A stretch of 32,488 nucleotides of DNA from Seison nebaliae (lineage: Eukaryota > Rotifera > Pararotatoria > Seisonacea > Seisonidae), in NCBI GenBank assembly GCA_023231475.1, contig JALJEE010002376.1:1-32488 (forward strand), written 5' to 3'. A program made the position numbers and the translations under genes. Every line of letters starts with the position of its first letter. The first letter of the stretch is position 1. The notes below the pieces were generated by a model. The model saw only the letters and a list, made by a program, of their open reading frames with translations. It did no database searches and was not told the DNA's origin. Of this stretch, positions 9,703-20,800 are shown piece by piece.

Positions 9703-9806
9703 TATTTGGAAATGATTATGAAATATTTAATAAAAATCAAATGAATTTATTTATTAGTTCTACTTAAAATTAGTTCAATTGTTAGTCATTCAACAAATAC
9801 TAAATA

Positions 9807-9820
9807 GTTGCCATAGCAAC
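9807..9820. promoter_or_regulatory. RFX X-box upstream of RSPH3
   Basis: GTTGCCATAGCAAC matches the X-box consensus GTHNYYATRRNAAC at all 14 positions. It is an imperfect inverted repeat of two RFX half sites. It lies 104 bp upstream of the RSPH3 ATG, the usual distance for X-boxes of ciliary genes. RFX factors switch on axonemal genes throughout animals. Confidence 0.85.
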
Positions 9821-11257
9821 TATATATGCCGAACATTTAACTAGTGAATTTTTCAAAAATTTTCTCAAAAATTAATTTACGTTTCTTTCATGCTTTTATT
9901 GTAATATTTACAATTTTTTTAATGCATGACGTATGATTTCATTAAGTTCGTTAAGTTTTCATTCTTCTCTTCAAAATTAAATCTTGTTTAATAATTGAAT
10001 TAGATATTTTTTTTTTAATTTTATGAATAAGTTAATTTTGTTCAATTGTCGTTATTCATTTACAGTCTACATTTTAGATAATTACATTCATAATTCCTTC
10101 TCATGTCGCTGATATATTATCAAATAAATTTTTTTCTTTTCGGTAAATGACCGGAAGGAAAAAGATAAATGATTCATAAATTGTTCAACTAACCAACACT
10201 AAGTACTCGTACATTATGTAGAAATGAAGGATTAGTGGTATTAAGACATTAATCTATTAGATTGAAAGAGAGAGTTTATGTCACATCAAATGTCCTGTTG
10301 ATATGTAAACTTGAATGATGAGAATGTGAAGAGAAAGTACGGTCGGATAGTGAAAAGAAAAAAGATGAGAAATAACTTCAAACAATACTTCATCTTTCAT
10401 TTATAATGAAATAATTAATTTGTTCGTTCCAACAGTTCATGTCAACAGACGTATAAGTGTAGAGTTAAAGGAATGGCTGCTATAGTGTTGTCAATAAGAA
10501 ACTCTCTTTTCCCTTAGTTACAGTTACAGTTATAGCTCATCTCCATCTACAGAGTGAAATGGTTGATGTACATTTGATATTTGTAGAAATAATTCGATGG
10601 AGATCATTCCACTTTTCTCCAACAACGTCTTTCATTCAGCCAATTTCCCCATCATTCACTCCTTCCACCATTTCATCTATTTATTCATTCATGAACGAAC
10701 ATTTCGTACGAAATCCTAATATAAAAAAACATTTTGGGTGTATCTATGTGTGTTTGTGTGTGTATGTATGTGTCCAGTTGGAAGTGAATAGGAAGACATA
10801 TTTATTGTTATTGATGAAAGAAATTATTATTCTTCCTTTACCTCTCCCAATGTGTTAGGGGGATTGCTTATTATCATTAAATAAAAGGAAGTTTTATTTC
10901 TCCCTAAATACATTTCCTTCATCGACCAATTCCAAGATAAATAATTAGACATTATAATCGTATAAGAATTTTTCGTAGTATTATAAATAACTGAAACTCT
11001 TATTTAATTCTTCCTCAATCTGGGAGAATTTGCTATAATTGTAGGGAGAGAGGAATTATTCCTTAGAAGCATCCTTACATTTTTAAGCATCGAACACTCT
11101 AAGCTACGGATATGCGATTAATCATTTCAATTGGGAATTAATTTATCTTTTATTTAGTTGAAAGTAAAATCATCTTTGTTCAATTATTCTCATTTCGTAG
11201 ATATTTCTTTCTTTTATTACACCTGCAACATTTCCAAAAAAACATTAGAAACGAAAA
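9821..11257. other. intergenic region between RSPH3 and NDRG
   Basis: About 1.4 kb between two divergent genes. Visible items are a short TTACAG tandem run near 10517-10535, a GT-rich microsatellite near 10743-10776, and an acceptor-like TTTCGTAG near 11192-11199 that could end a 5' UTR intron of NDRG. No coding exon is supported. Confidence 0.5.
10743..10776. repeat. GT-rich simple repeat
   Basis: Alternating TGTGTG and TGTATG units form a short dinucleotide microsatellite. Confidence 0.7.
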
Positions 11258-12909
11258 ATGGTACGACAACAATCTGATGTGTTTTCCAAGAATCTTGGTT
11301 TAACATTCAAAGTGACAATTCAAGACGAAACACATCCGTCTGCTCCCAAATGTCACATTATGACGATTCACGATATGGGTGTTGATTGTTAAAATTTCTT
11401 GTATGAAAATAAAAATATTCATTCATTCTAATATTCATTTAGCTCGTTCTTTTGTCCATTTTGTTGAACATGAAGATATGAAACTGTTGAAAGAAAGATG
11501 TATTTTCGTACATGTCGATCTTCCTGGTCAAGAGAAGGGTGCACATGATCTCAATATCGAGTTTGTCCAATTCTTCTTTCTTCAATTCACTTCAACATTT
11601 CTTCTAGAAAATATCCATCATTCGAAGAGATTGCTACTGAATTGATCGATGTACTTACCTTCCACAATATCAACCAAGTCGTCGTCATCGGTGACGGTGC
11701 AGGTGCTAATATTGCTGCACGATTTGCTATGACATATAACAAACGAGTTGTCGGTATTTGTCTAATTCATCCAACTGGAACAGTAGCAGGTATCAGTGAA
11801 ACTGTGAAAGATAAAGTTTTATTTTTCAATTTCATCCTGAAATGCATTACCTCTTTTTCAGTTCAATAATTGGCGATTGATTAAAAAAGGAATGAATCCT
11901 GGAATTGAAGGATATCTTTTATGGCACAAATTTGGAATCGTTAGAATTTCCATCCTCTTCTTTCACATCCTTCTTAAACATTCTTATTTGTTCCGTCAAA
12001 TAATCATCGGAAGGATGGAAATTATCGCTATTAATATTAATATCTTTCGTATCAATTAGATAAACAAATCCGCTACTTATTTCACTCATTCTATTTTCAC
12101 TTTTTATTCCACAACATCTTTTAGGGCAGCACATCGAGAAGAAATTCCGTCTCTACTAATCTTGTTAGCCAATGAAAATTTTCTCTAATTCGATTTCTAT
12201 TCAAATTAATTTTGCTCTATATCAATTCTGCTCTACTTAATCCTATACAATTAATATTATATTTATTCATATTTATTTTTTATTTAATTTAATTGTCAAA
12301 TCAATTCAGGATGCTCAACGAGGAAATTCAGATGAACAAATCGAATTACAAATGAATGAATTTTCACGTCAGTTGTACGGAGAGCGAAATCCGAAAAATT
12401 TGGCATTATTCATTCAAGCCTTTAGAGCGTTGGTTATTTTGTTTGAAAAAATGAATTCTCATATTTTCTCGTAAAAAACAGTCGAAAGAATGTCAATGAA
12501 CGTCTTACTGAATTGAAGTTCCTTTTATTTTTATTTGATTCGATTATAAAATAATATTTTTTTATAAATAGATGTGATTGTTTAATTGCTGTTGGAAAGA
12601 AAGCATCTGTCTTACATACAAGCATTCATTTCTATGAAGCTTTATTGGAATCGAGAAGATCGAATATTAAGAGTACTGTCAACTCGCCATTGTTGGAGGT
12701 GGATGGAGTTGGTGACGTATTAAGTGAAGGTCCTTCCGATTTAGCACAAGCCTTCCAATTCTTCTTACAAGGCATCGGATGGAGTTAATTTACTTTCTCA
12801 AATTCTCTTATTTAAATTTCTTTTAGTTCCTGCTGTTCCGATGGCAAAAAATTTGGGAGATTTCGGAAAATCGCGAAGCATGTCAACCGAAGAACATCCA
12901 GCAGATTAA
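11258..12909 (+). CDS. NDRG: NDRG-family alpha/beta-hydrolase-fold protein, eight exons
   Basis: Exons 11258..11387, 11443..11560, 11608..11815, 11862..11939, 12310..12432, 12489..12517, 12572..12783 and 12827..12909 give 326 residues. All introns are GT-AG. Six are 43-56 nt; intron 4 is 370 nt. The product follows NDRG proteins: MTIHDMG (human TYHDVG), FVHVDLPGQEKGA (human HVDAPGQ..GA), VVVIGDGAGANIAARFA, CDCLIAVG and FFLQGIGW. The nucleophile elbow is GDGAG instead of GxSxG, so the catalytic serine is missing, as in all NDRGs, and enzyme activity is unlikely. NDRGs are cytoplasmic stress and differentiation proteins phosphorylated on a C-terminal tail. Here the last exon reads IPAVPMAKNLGDF then KSRSMSTEE, comparable to that tail. 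The intron 5 boundary is uncertain: an alternative pair (donor near 12440, acceptor 12481) also keeps frame. Proteins of the family are usually 330-390 residues. Confidence 0.82.
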
Positions 12910-12942
12910 TGATGATGTCCGTCCTAGTTGTTTGATGAAAAT

Positions 12943-12948
12943 AATAAA
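12943..12948 (+). terminator. AATAAA poly(A) signal for NDRG
   Basis: A canonical hexamer lies 34 nt after the NDRG stop in the last exon. Confidence 0.6.
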
Positions 12949-13690
12949 CTAGTAATATGATAAAAAATAATTGATTATCGTCTCTATGATTATTCACCAA
13001 TGAGTGAATGTTTTTATCAAAAAAAAAAAAACACTTCCAACGAAAATAATTTTAAATTGAAGAATGGAACATTCATTTTATAATAATATTTCTTCGTTTC
13101 CTTTTCTAGTTTTTCCTCCTTATTTAAACTTTTGTAGTTTTTCATTTTCATATTTGCCATTCTGGAGATAAATTCCATTTCAACATTGTTTTAATATCCG
13201 ATTAAAAACTCTTCAACTCAAAACATTTCTTAATATGTCGTCAATAACTAAATATTTAACTTTTACTTTTAATCAGATTATACCAAAACTGAGACGTTTA
13301 TTAGAAAACTAAAAATTAAAAGTTTTCATCAATAACACTGACCTTGTTCTGTCATATCTAATTAAAGTCCTATAATTAGTTAGATAATGGTCCGATATTT
13401 CGATTTAATTACATTTTATATCAATTGTGTCGTATAGAACTTATGGAGAAAAAATGAAACAAAATAATATTCGTGAAATATTCTTCTTATAAGTCGATTA
13501 CAACTTTAAATGTATTAGGGAACAATGTCATAATATGAGAGTGTTGAGGAATTGTGAATTTGATGTCTCAATATCAGATCATAAAGTATTATGCTTATTA
13601 TTATTATTATATGACATATATTTAAACTAATATTTCCAATACCTATTAAACTTTCTACTATATTTTTGATAAATAGAGTAGTTGTATATA
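12949..13690. other. intergenic AT-rich region, NDRG to MITE
   Basis: It contains a run of about 13 adenines near 13019-13032 and scattered AT palindromes. No supported gene is seen. The minus-strand frame at 13515-13769 is hydrophobic low-complexity sequence that runs into the MITE arm and looks like chance. Confidence 0.5.
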
Positions 13691-14057
13691 CTAACAAGAG
13701 AAGTACCCATGTTACAACTTCGCAAACTAGTTGAAAAAAATTAGAGAGGTGTGAAAAATAATGTAACAAGCCTATGCAAAAAATCAGCTGCGACTTTTTT
13801 ACTGGCGAAGTATAAAATTTATGAAATTTATCAAATTAATTAAATTTACGTATACTTAATATTATAAAAGTATAGATAAATTAAATTAATTTGAACACAT
13901 AACAATTTTATATTGAGCACAAATTTTGAATTTTCAGTACCGCCAGTAAAAAAGTCGGAGTTGATTTTTTGCATAGGGTTGTTACATTATTTTTCACACC
14001 TCTCTAATTTTTTTCAACTAGTTTGCAAAGTTGTAACATGGGTACTTCCCTTGTAAG
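13691..14057. mobile_element. foldback MITE with TA target-site duplication
   Basis: Terminal inverted repeats of 117 bp (13691-13807 and 13941-14057) differ at six positions. The ends read CTAACAAG and CTTGTAAG and are flanked by TA on both sides (13689-13690, 14058-14059), as expected of Tc1/mariner-type transposition. The 133-bp centre has no coding capacity. It is a non-autonomous miniature element. The six mismatches suggest a fairly recent but not brand-new copy. Confidence 0.85.
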
Positions 14058-14568
14058 TAAGGTAGTGGTCAAATGGAAAAGACAGACTTAATGGGACAGT
14101 TAACCTGATATGAACAATTGTCGAAGAAGACGAGAAGAGGAAGATAATTAATTGAAGTTTTTTTGTTTTCGAAGGAAAATAATTGTAAAATATTAAAGAA
14201 AATAGACTGTGATGAATAATTTTAATGATTTAAGAAATTAAATTTACAGATTGAAATTTAAAGAAAAAATTTTTAAAAAGAAATTATGGCAAAGAAACGA
14301 AATTTTCCTTAAAACAGAATTTCAGGATTTTCTTTTTATTGAAAATTTTGTTATTCAATTTCCTTTTCTTGTGGAGATCTGATAGAGTAAATGAATAGAT
14401 TCTTTAGGTGCAATGGAACATAAGAATGCTTTAAGCATATGAATAATATGGACCTGGTACGTGTAGAAGTAAAATGGAAACTAAATGAGAAATTAGTTCG
14501 TTCGTTCATTCTCCTCTTTCTGTTAAGCGCGATTCTCTTTCTCCAATCCTTTCTACATTAGAAATGTT

Positions 14569-14793
14569 GTGCTAACAGAATTGGCGCCTCTCATCGACGG
14601 AGAGATTAGGAAAGAAATTCTAGGGAAGCTTATCGTTGTCATGACGATGAAAATATTTTTTCATGTAAACAATCAACAAAATAAACTTTCATCAATTTGT
14701 CGTGTAAGGGAGAAATTGTCGTTTCTCATTTCTCTTCAACATTCGATTGAGAATAAAAGGAAAAACAAAAGGAATATATCAGATATTCGTTAA
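14569..14793 (+). other. upstream ORF in the presumed DNAH5 leader
   Basis: A 74-codon ATG-started frame ends 9 nt before the DNAH5 ATG in a different frame. The sequence has no family resemblance. If it lies in the mature leader it would reduce dynein translation. It may equally lie upstream of the transcription start or be spliced out. Confidence 0.3.
14635..14648. promoter_or_regulatory. degenerate X-box-like site upstream of DNAH5
   Basis: GTTGTCATGACGAT fits GTHNYYATRRNAAC at 12 of 14 positions. It lies 155 bp upstream of the DNAH5 ATG. The left half is good; the right half has two mismatches. It is only suggestive and overlaps the upstream ORF. Confidence 0.3.
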
Positions 14794-14802
14794 GAATAGA
14801 AA

Positions 14803-17800
14803 ATGAACAATGTGGAGGAGAATGCTATCGCTCCTCCGATCATTGAGGAACCTCCACAAACCGATGCTCTTAATTCCAGTAAGAGACGAAGGAAGTCGAT
14901 GATGCCAAAAAGGGGTATGAATGAAAAATCGAAAGATACACAAGGCAGAGAATTGTTAAAAATTCGGGAAGAACGACAACTTAGTATCGATGATCGTCAT
15001 CGATATGTCTTCCGACGTTTGGCATTGGCTGAAGCTCTCTCGGAAGAAACGGTCGAACAACAATTAATAGCCGATAATAAATTTGATGAGATTTTACAAT
15101 ATTTCAAATCGACAGATAAGAAAGTTCTAATGTTCTTTTATCAGCCACCAATAGAAAAGAATGAAGATGGAAATATTACCATCTCACCAGCGAATAAATC
15201 AAAAACTCGATTTTTCCTCACCAACGGCAAAGAAGACGCATTTGTTGGCAATTGTTATTTTTTCATTCGGCAAACTGAAAAGCCAATTTCAACTACCAAT
15301 GTAGCTATGGAATTATGTTTCATGATGTTACCAATGGAGAATCAACAGATTCTCACCGCCGTCCACAATATCACTCGATTGTTTGTGGTGCCGATGTTGC
15401 AGAAGAATGAGAATTGGGGAGAGATCAAATCATCGAAAGAGGCGTCAGTCCTGAAGTTTATAAAGAATATGGAGAACTTTTCGAATGAATTGGAGAATGC
15501 GAGTAAACAATTGAAATATCGTTCTGCATTCAAGAAACATGTGTCATTGGATCCGGTTCTTAATGAACTTCCACCTTCACGTTTCCAGAATATGGTCGCG
15601 AATAAAGAATTCATTACCGAACTGGAGACATTGGCGACCAGTTGGTTCCAACATGTCGAACAAATTCTAGCGGAGACTGAACAAATCCGTCGTGAAGCTG
15701 ATGATGTTGGACCGATCGCTGAATTGACTTACTGGAAACAGAGAACTATTAAATTTAATCAATTGATCGATCAAATTAAAACGAAACGAGTCCAAACGGC
15801 AATTGGAATTTTGAATCAAGCGAAGTCGCGAACACTTATCGAATGGCGAAAATTGGATTGTCGAATTACAGAATTGTCCAATGAATCTAGTGACAACATT
15901 CGATATTTGCAGACGTTGGAGAAATATTTCGGAGAATTCCATTGTAATACACCGGCGGAATTGATGTCGAATATTGCAGGAATTATGAACGCCGTTCGTA
16001 TGATTCATTCCGTCTCCTCTTATTATAACACGTCACAACGAATGTCGTCTTTGTTTATTAAAGTGACGAATCAAAACATTAAAATATGTCAAAGATATAT
16101 TCGGAATGGAGAATCGCGAATTTGGGATATTGAGAAACCGGTTTTGTTGGAACGGTTTGACGAATGTGGGAAATTATTCACTGTCTATCAGAAATCATTT
16201 AAAGATACACAAAAGAAAGTGGAAGAGAATCCTGATCAAGCTAATTGGGATTTCTCTGAAAATTATATTTTCGGGAAATTTTTCGTTTTCATCGAACGAT
16301 TAGACAAAATAAAGAAATCCATTAAAATGATTGATAATATGAGTGCAGCAATAAATATCAATATCGAAGGGATCGATCCACTCCAAAATAAATTCCGATC
16401 GATTTGTGAAACATTCAAAAAGAAGAATTATGATATTCTCAATCATCGGAAACCGGATTTCGATAATGATTTCCGTGAACTAAACAACCAAATGAAGAGT
16501 CTGGAGAAGTCGTTGCAGAATTTTACAGATAATTGGTTCAACAAACCGTTGACGACGTTACAGACATTTACGTTCATCGAACGATTTCGTTCATTGGAGA
16601 AAATCGGAATCAGTTTTTCTGGTCGATATAAAAAGATGATGGTTCTCTATCGGAAGGAATTGGAGAACGTCAAACGGATTTATGACACTACAAAAAATAA
16701 TCCGTTTATAGAAAGAAATTTCCCACCGATTGCCGGTCGAATAGCATGGTCCAGACAATTGTATCAACGTATAGATCTCCCGATGAAACAATTTATCGCG
16801 TCGGATGAGAAATTTTATGAGAAAGTAGAAAATGGAAAAGAAATCGTTCGATTATTTAATATGATCGGTCGTGCACTTGTCGAATATGAAATGAAATATT
16901 ATAATTGTTGGAAAGATTCGGTTGACGATGAAATGACGACACTTTATTCCACCATACTCTTATACAATAACGATTTGGACGAATATTTAGTGAATTTCGA
17001 TAAGAATATTTGGCAATTAATTTTAGAAGCGAAATTCATGAAACGATTCCAATTAGAAGTGCCAAAGAAAGTGGAAGATATTTGCACGAGAGAACCGATG
17101 TTACGAAGTTATTATGATGGTTTAACCATCATCCTCCACAAATTCGCCAAATGCAAAAAGAAAGTCCGACAGAAATGTGGAAATTTATTCCAATCGAAAA
17201 TTAATACAATCCATCTAATTCTCCAGGAAGGAATTGGAATGTTGACTTGGAATTCACCTGCCATTCCATTATTTCTTCAAGAAGCAGAAAATGAATTGAA
17301 TAAATTTGACGAATTTCAAAACCGTTTCCACAATCTATTAGAACATCGTATTGAAATGTTATTGGACGATATCGCAACGGAGAACTTGTGTTATTTTCCG
17401 GAGGATGAATTGTTGAAAAATTCGAAATTGAGACGAGTCGTACATGAAACTACGACAGTTGATCCTTTGACTTTGGGACAATGGCAAAATTCAACTTGTC
17501 GTCACGTCGACAAAAGTAGTGAGAAGATTTCACATTTGTCAATTACAGTCGAGAAAGCGTTTTATGAATTGTTGTTGGAACTGGAAATGTCGGAGAAGGA
17601 ACCGGATGAAAATATAATTAAATGTCTTCGCGCTCTTATTTGTTCGGCGATCGCTAAAACGGAATCGATTGATATTCCGATAAAAAAATTAAATTATCAG
17701 ATTGCTGGAGCGAATAAACAGAAGAAACAATTATCGGAATCTGAGATATCTTTGAATGAAACAGATATTGCATCGATTAAAGATGAAGAATTATTGAAGA

Positions 17801-20800
17801 ATGTCGATATCGATACGAAGAAATTGGCGATTGGCGATTATTTGGAAGATAATCAAAAAATTCCATTACTTGACGTCATCAAATATTTCCAGTGTGATAT
17901 GTCGCAATCAAAAAAAGGTGTCCGATGTAAAGAATGTAAGAGATGTAGTTTCTTCGATTTCTTATCGAATGGAACGAATCGTCTGACGGAATCATTAATT
18001 TCTTGTATCAAAACATCATTAGAAGTGATGAAAAAACGATTGCAAAAAGCTGAGTTTTATATGATGAGAAAACCAGTGAAACCAGAAGAGAAATCGAATC
18101 CACCCATCATTTTCGGGAGTATCCAATTGAAGAATAATATGGTTTCCTTCTCTCCCACACTCGACGAATTCCAACATGGAATCATCAAAATCGCACAAGA
18201 AATGACTTATGTTGTTAACGACATTACAGAATGGAGACATTTCGTCATGTTAAAAGAATTAGTTATAACGGTTAGTGATTTCACTATTATTTGGACCAGT
18301 TCCAAAAAATTCAATTTTATTATCATTTTTATAATTTTTCAAACTTTCATTTTCATTTCTTAACGGAAATTTTATTATCGTTCATTGTATATCATTTCAC
18401 TAAATAGTTGCGACTACAGGTATTCTAATAATTACTTTTTCCTTATTTTCCCGTTTCGTCTCTCCCGTCCATTTTTTGTTCGTCAGTTCGATACAGGTAA
18501 ATTCTGGTATTATTCTGTGTTAAAATTGAATGGAATTTTTGAAAAAAAAATTTGTTATGTTGAACCTTTCCCGAATAAGATGCGATGAGAGAAATATTCA
18601 ATAAATTAATTTTTCTCTATTTGTAATGAAGGAGATGGAACGAGACGCATTAGACAAAGGTGAAGATCCGAAACTGATAATTAGTGGAAGTAATTTACCA
18701 CGATCGTTACAACGTACCGTCGTCGATCACAAAGATGTTCAACGACCATTAATTCCATTAAATAACATTCTGAATAATTTCCGATCCGATTTCGAACAAT
18801 TACAACAACAATTCGATTCATTTTCATTTTTATGGTTATCGAACCAGTCGGAGATTATCAGTGAGATGGAGAAGGAGAAAGCGATAATTGGAGATTATGA
18901 AGCGAAATTGATTGAATTGCGTGAGAAGAAAGAAGAAGCTGAATTAATAAATGATTCGTTCGAAATTGGCGCTATGCAATTGCAGACGTCAACATTCAAA
19001 AATACCATTCAACAATTATTGAAAGTTTGGGAGAATAATTATGGGAAACATTTGAATGAACGTGGAGGACGAGATATGGATGAAATATTCGAATTATCCG
19101 ACAACTTCCTAAAACGTCTCCAACGTCCTTGTGACGATTTGGAGGATGTTCGTTTACATATGAATGTTTTGAAGGAGATTCGAGAATCGGAAATTTGGGT
19201 GACTCATATGATGATTCCAATAGAAGAGATTTATTCTTTATTAGCTCGATACGAATTGACCTATAATGATGGAAATGCGGAGAAGGTGGACACGATGTCA
19301 TATCAATGGAGGAAAGTTGTGGAGAAAGCACGAGAAGTGAACGACCATTTATTATCTGTCCAAATTCCATATAAAGAGAAATTGTTGATATCGGTAGAGG
19401 AATTCAAAGAGGAAGTTCACAATTTCTCACAAGACTACGACAAACATGGCCCACAGGAAGATAATATTAATCCGAGAGAAGCATCGGATCGTCTCACCGT
19501 TTTCCAATCGAGATTCGAAGACGTTTTCCGCAAGTTCGAAACTTATTCGTCTGGTGAAGATTTATTCGGATTGGGGAAAACTGATTATCCGAATATTCAA
19601 CGAATTAAAAAAGAAATTACAATTCTTCAAAAATTGTACGTTCTCTACAATCAGGTGAATGATCGAATCGATTCTTATTACGAAATTCCATGGCATCAAG
19701 TCGATATTGAAAAAATTGACGGGGAATTGGTTGACTTTCAAAATAAATGTCGCCGACTCCCAAAGGCGTTGAAAGAGTATCAGGCGTTTAATGATTTGAA
19801 ACAAAAGATTGATGATTTTAATGAAACTTGTCCTCTATTGGAAGCGATCGCTAATAAGTCAGTTCTTTTGAGACATTGGGATCGAATTTCAGCTCTCACT
19901 GGAACCACATTCGAAATCGATAACGACAATTTCCTCTTACGAGATGTAATGGCAGCACCGTTATTGAAGTATAAAGAAGAAATCGAAGATATTTGTATTT
20001 CCGCCGTCAAAGAGAAAGATATCGAAGCAAAATTAAAACAAGTTCAAGCTAGTTGGACTAATCAGGAATTCCAATTTTCCACATTCAAATCGAGAGGCGA
20101 ATTATTATTGAAACGAGAGATAGTTGTAGAATTGATTAGTCTGGCAGAAGATTCGTTAATGGTTCTTGGTTCATTACTTTCGAATCGATACAATGCTCCA
20201 TTCAAGAAAAGTATCCAAGATTGGATGCATAAATTGACGACAAGTGTGGAAATTATAGATAATTGGACAGCCGTACAATCGCTTTGGATTAATTTGGAAG
20301 CGGTTTTCGTCGGTGGCGATATCGCTAAACAATTACCACAAGAAGCGAAAAGATTTTCTAACATCGATAAATCTTGGCAAAAAGTGATGACAAAAGCACA
20401 TGAGACAACGAACGTTATTATTTGTTGCACAACCGATGAAACTTTAGGACAATTGTTGCCGCATCTCCTCGAACAATTGGAGATATGTCAGAAATCGTTG
20501 ACAGGATATTTGGAGAAGAAACGACTATTATTTCCCAGATTCTTCTTCGTATCCGATCCAGCATTATTGGAAATTTTGGGACAAGCATCCGATTCCCATA
20601 CGATTCAAGCTCATTTATTAAATGTCTTTGATAACACGAAAAACGTCCGTTTTGACGATAAATATTATGATAAAATTGTTGAAATTATTTCATCAGAGGG
20701 TGAAAGTGTAACATTGACTGATCCGGTTATGGCTCAGGGAAATGTAGAATTATGGTTACAAGAACTCCTCTCCTCATCCAGACAATCGCTACATAAACTG

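Larger units (their letters stand above)
14060..14802. other. region upstream of DNAH5
   Basis: Presumed promoter and 5' UTR. It holds the degenerate X-box at 14635-14648 and an upstream open frame at 14569-14793. No other gene is visible. Confidence 0.5.

Noticed and set aside
10559-10858. 99-codon plus-strand ORF in the RSPH3-NDRG interval
   Set aside because: It runs through a GT microsatellite and has low-complexity S/T/P and hydrophobic stretches with no family resemblance.
13515-13769. 84-codon minus-strand hydrophobic ORF
   Set aside because: It starts inside the MITE arm and runs through AT-rich spacer; the composition explains it.
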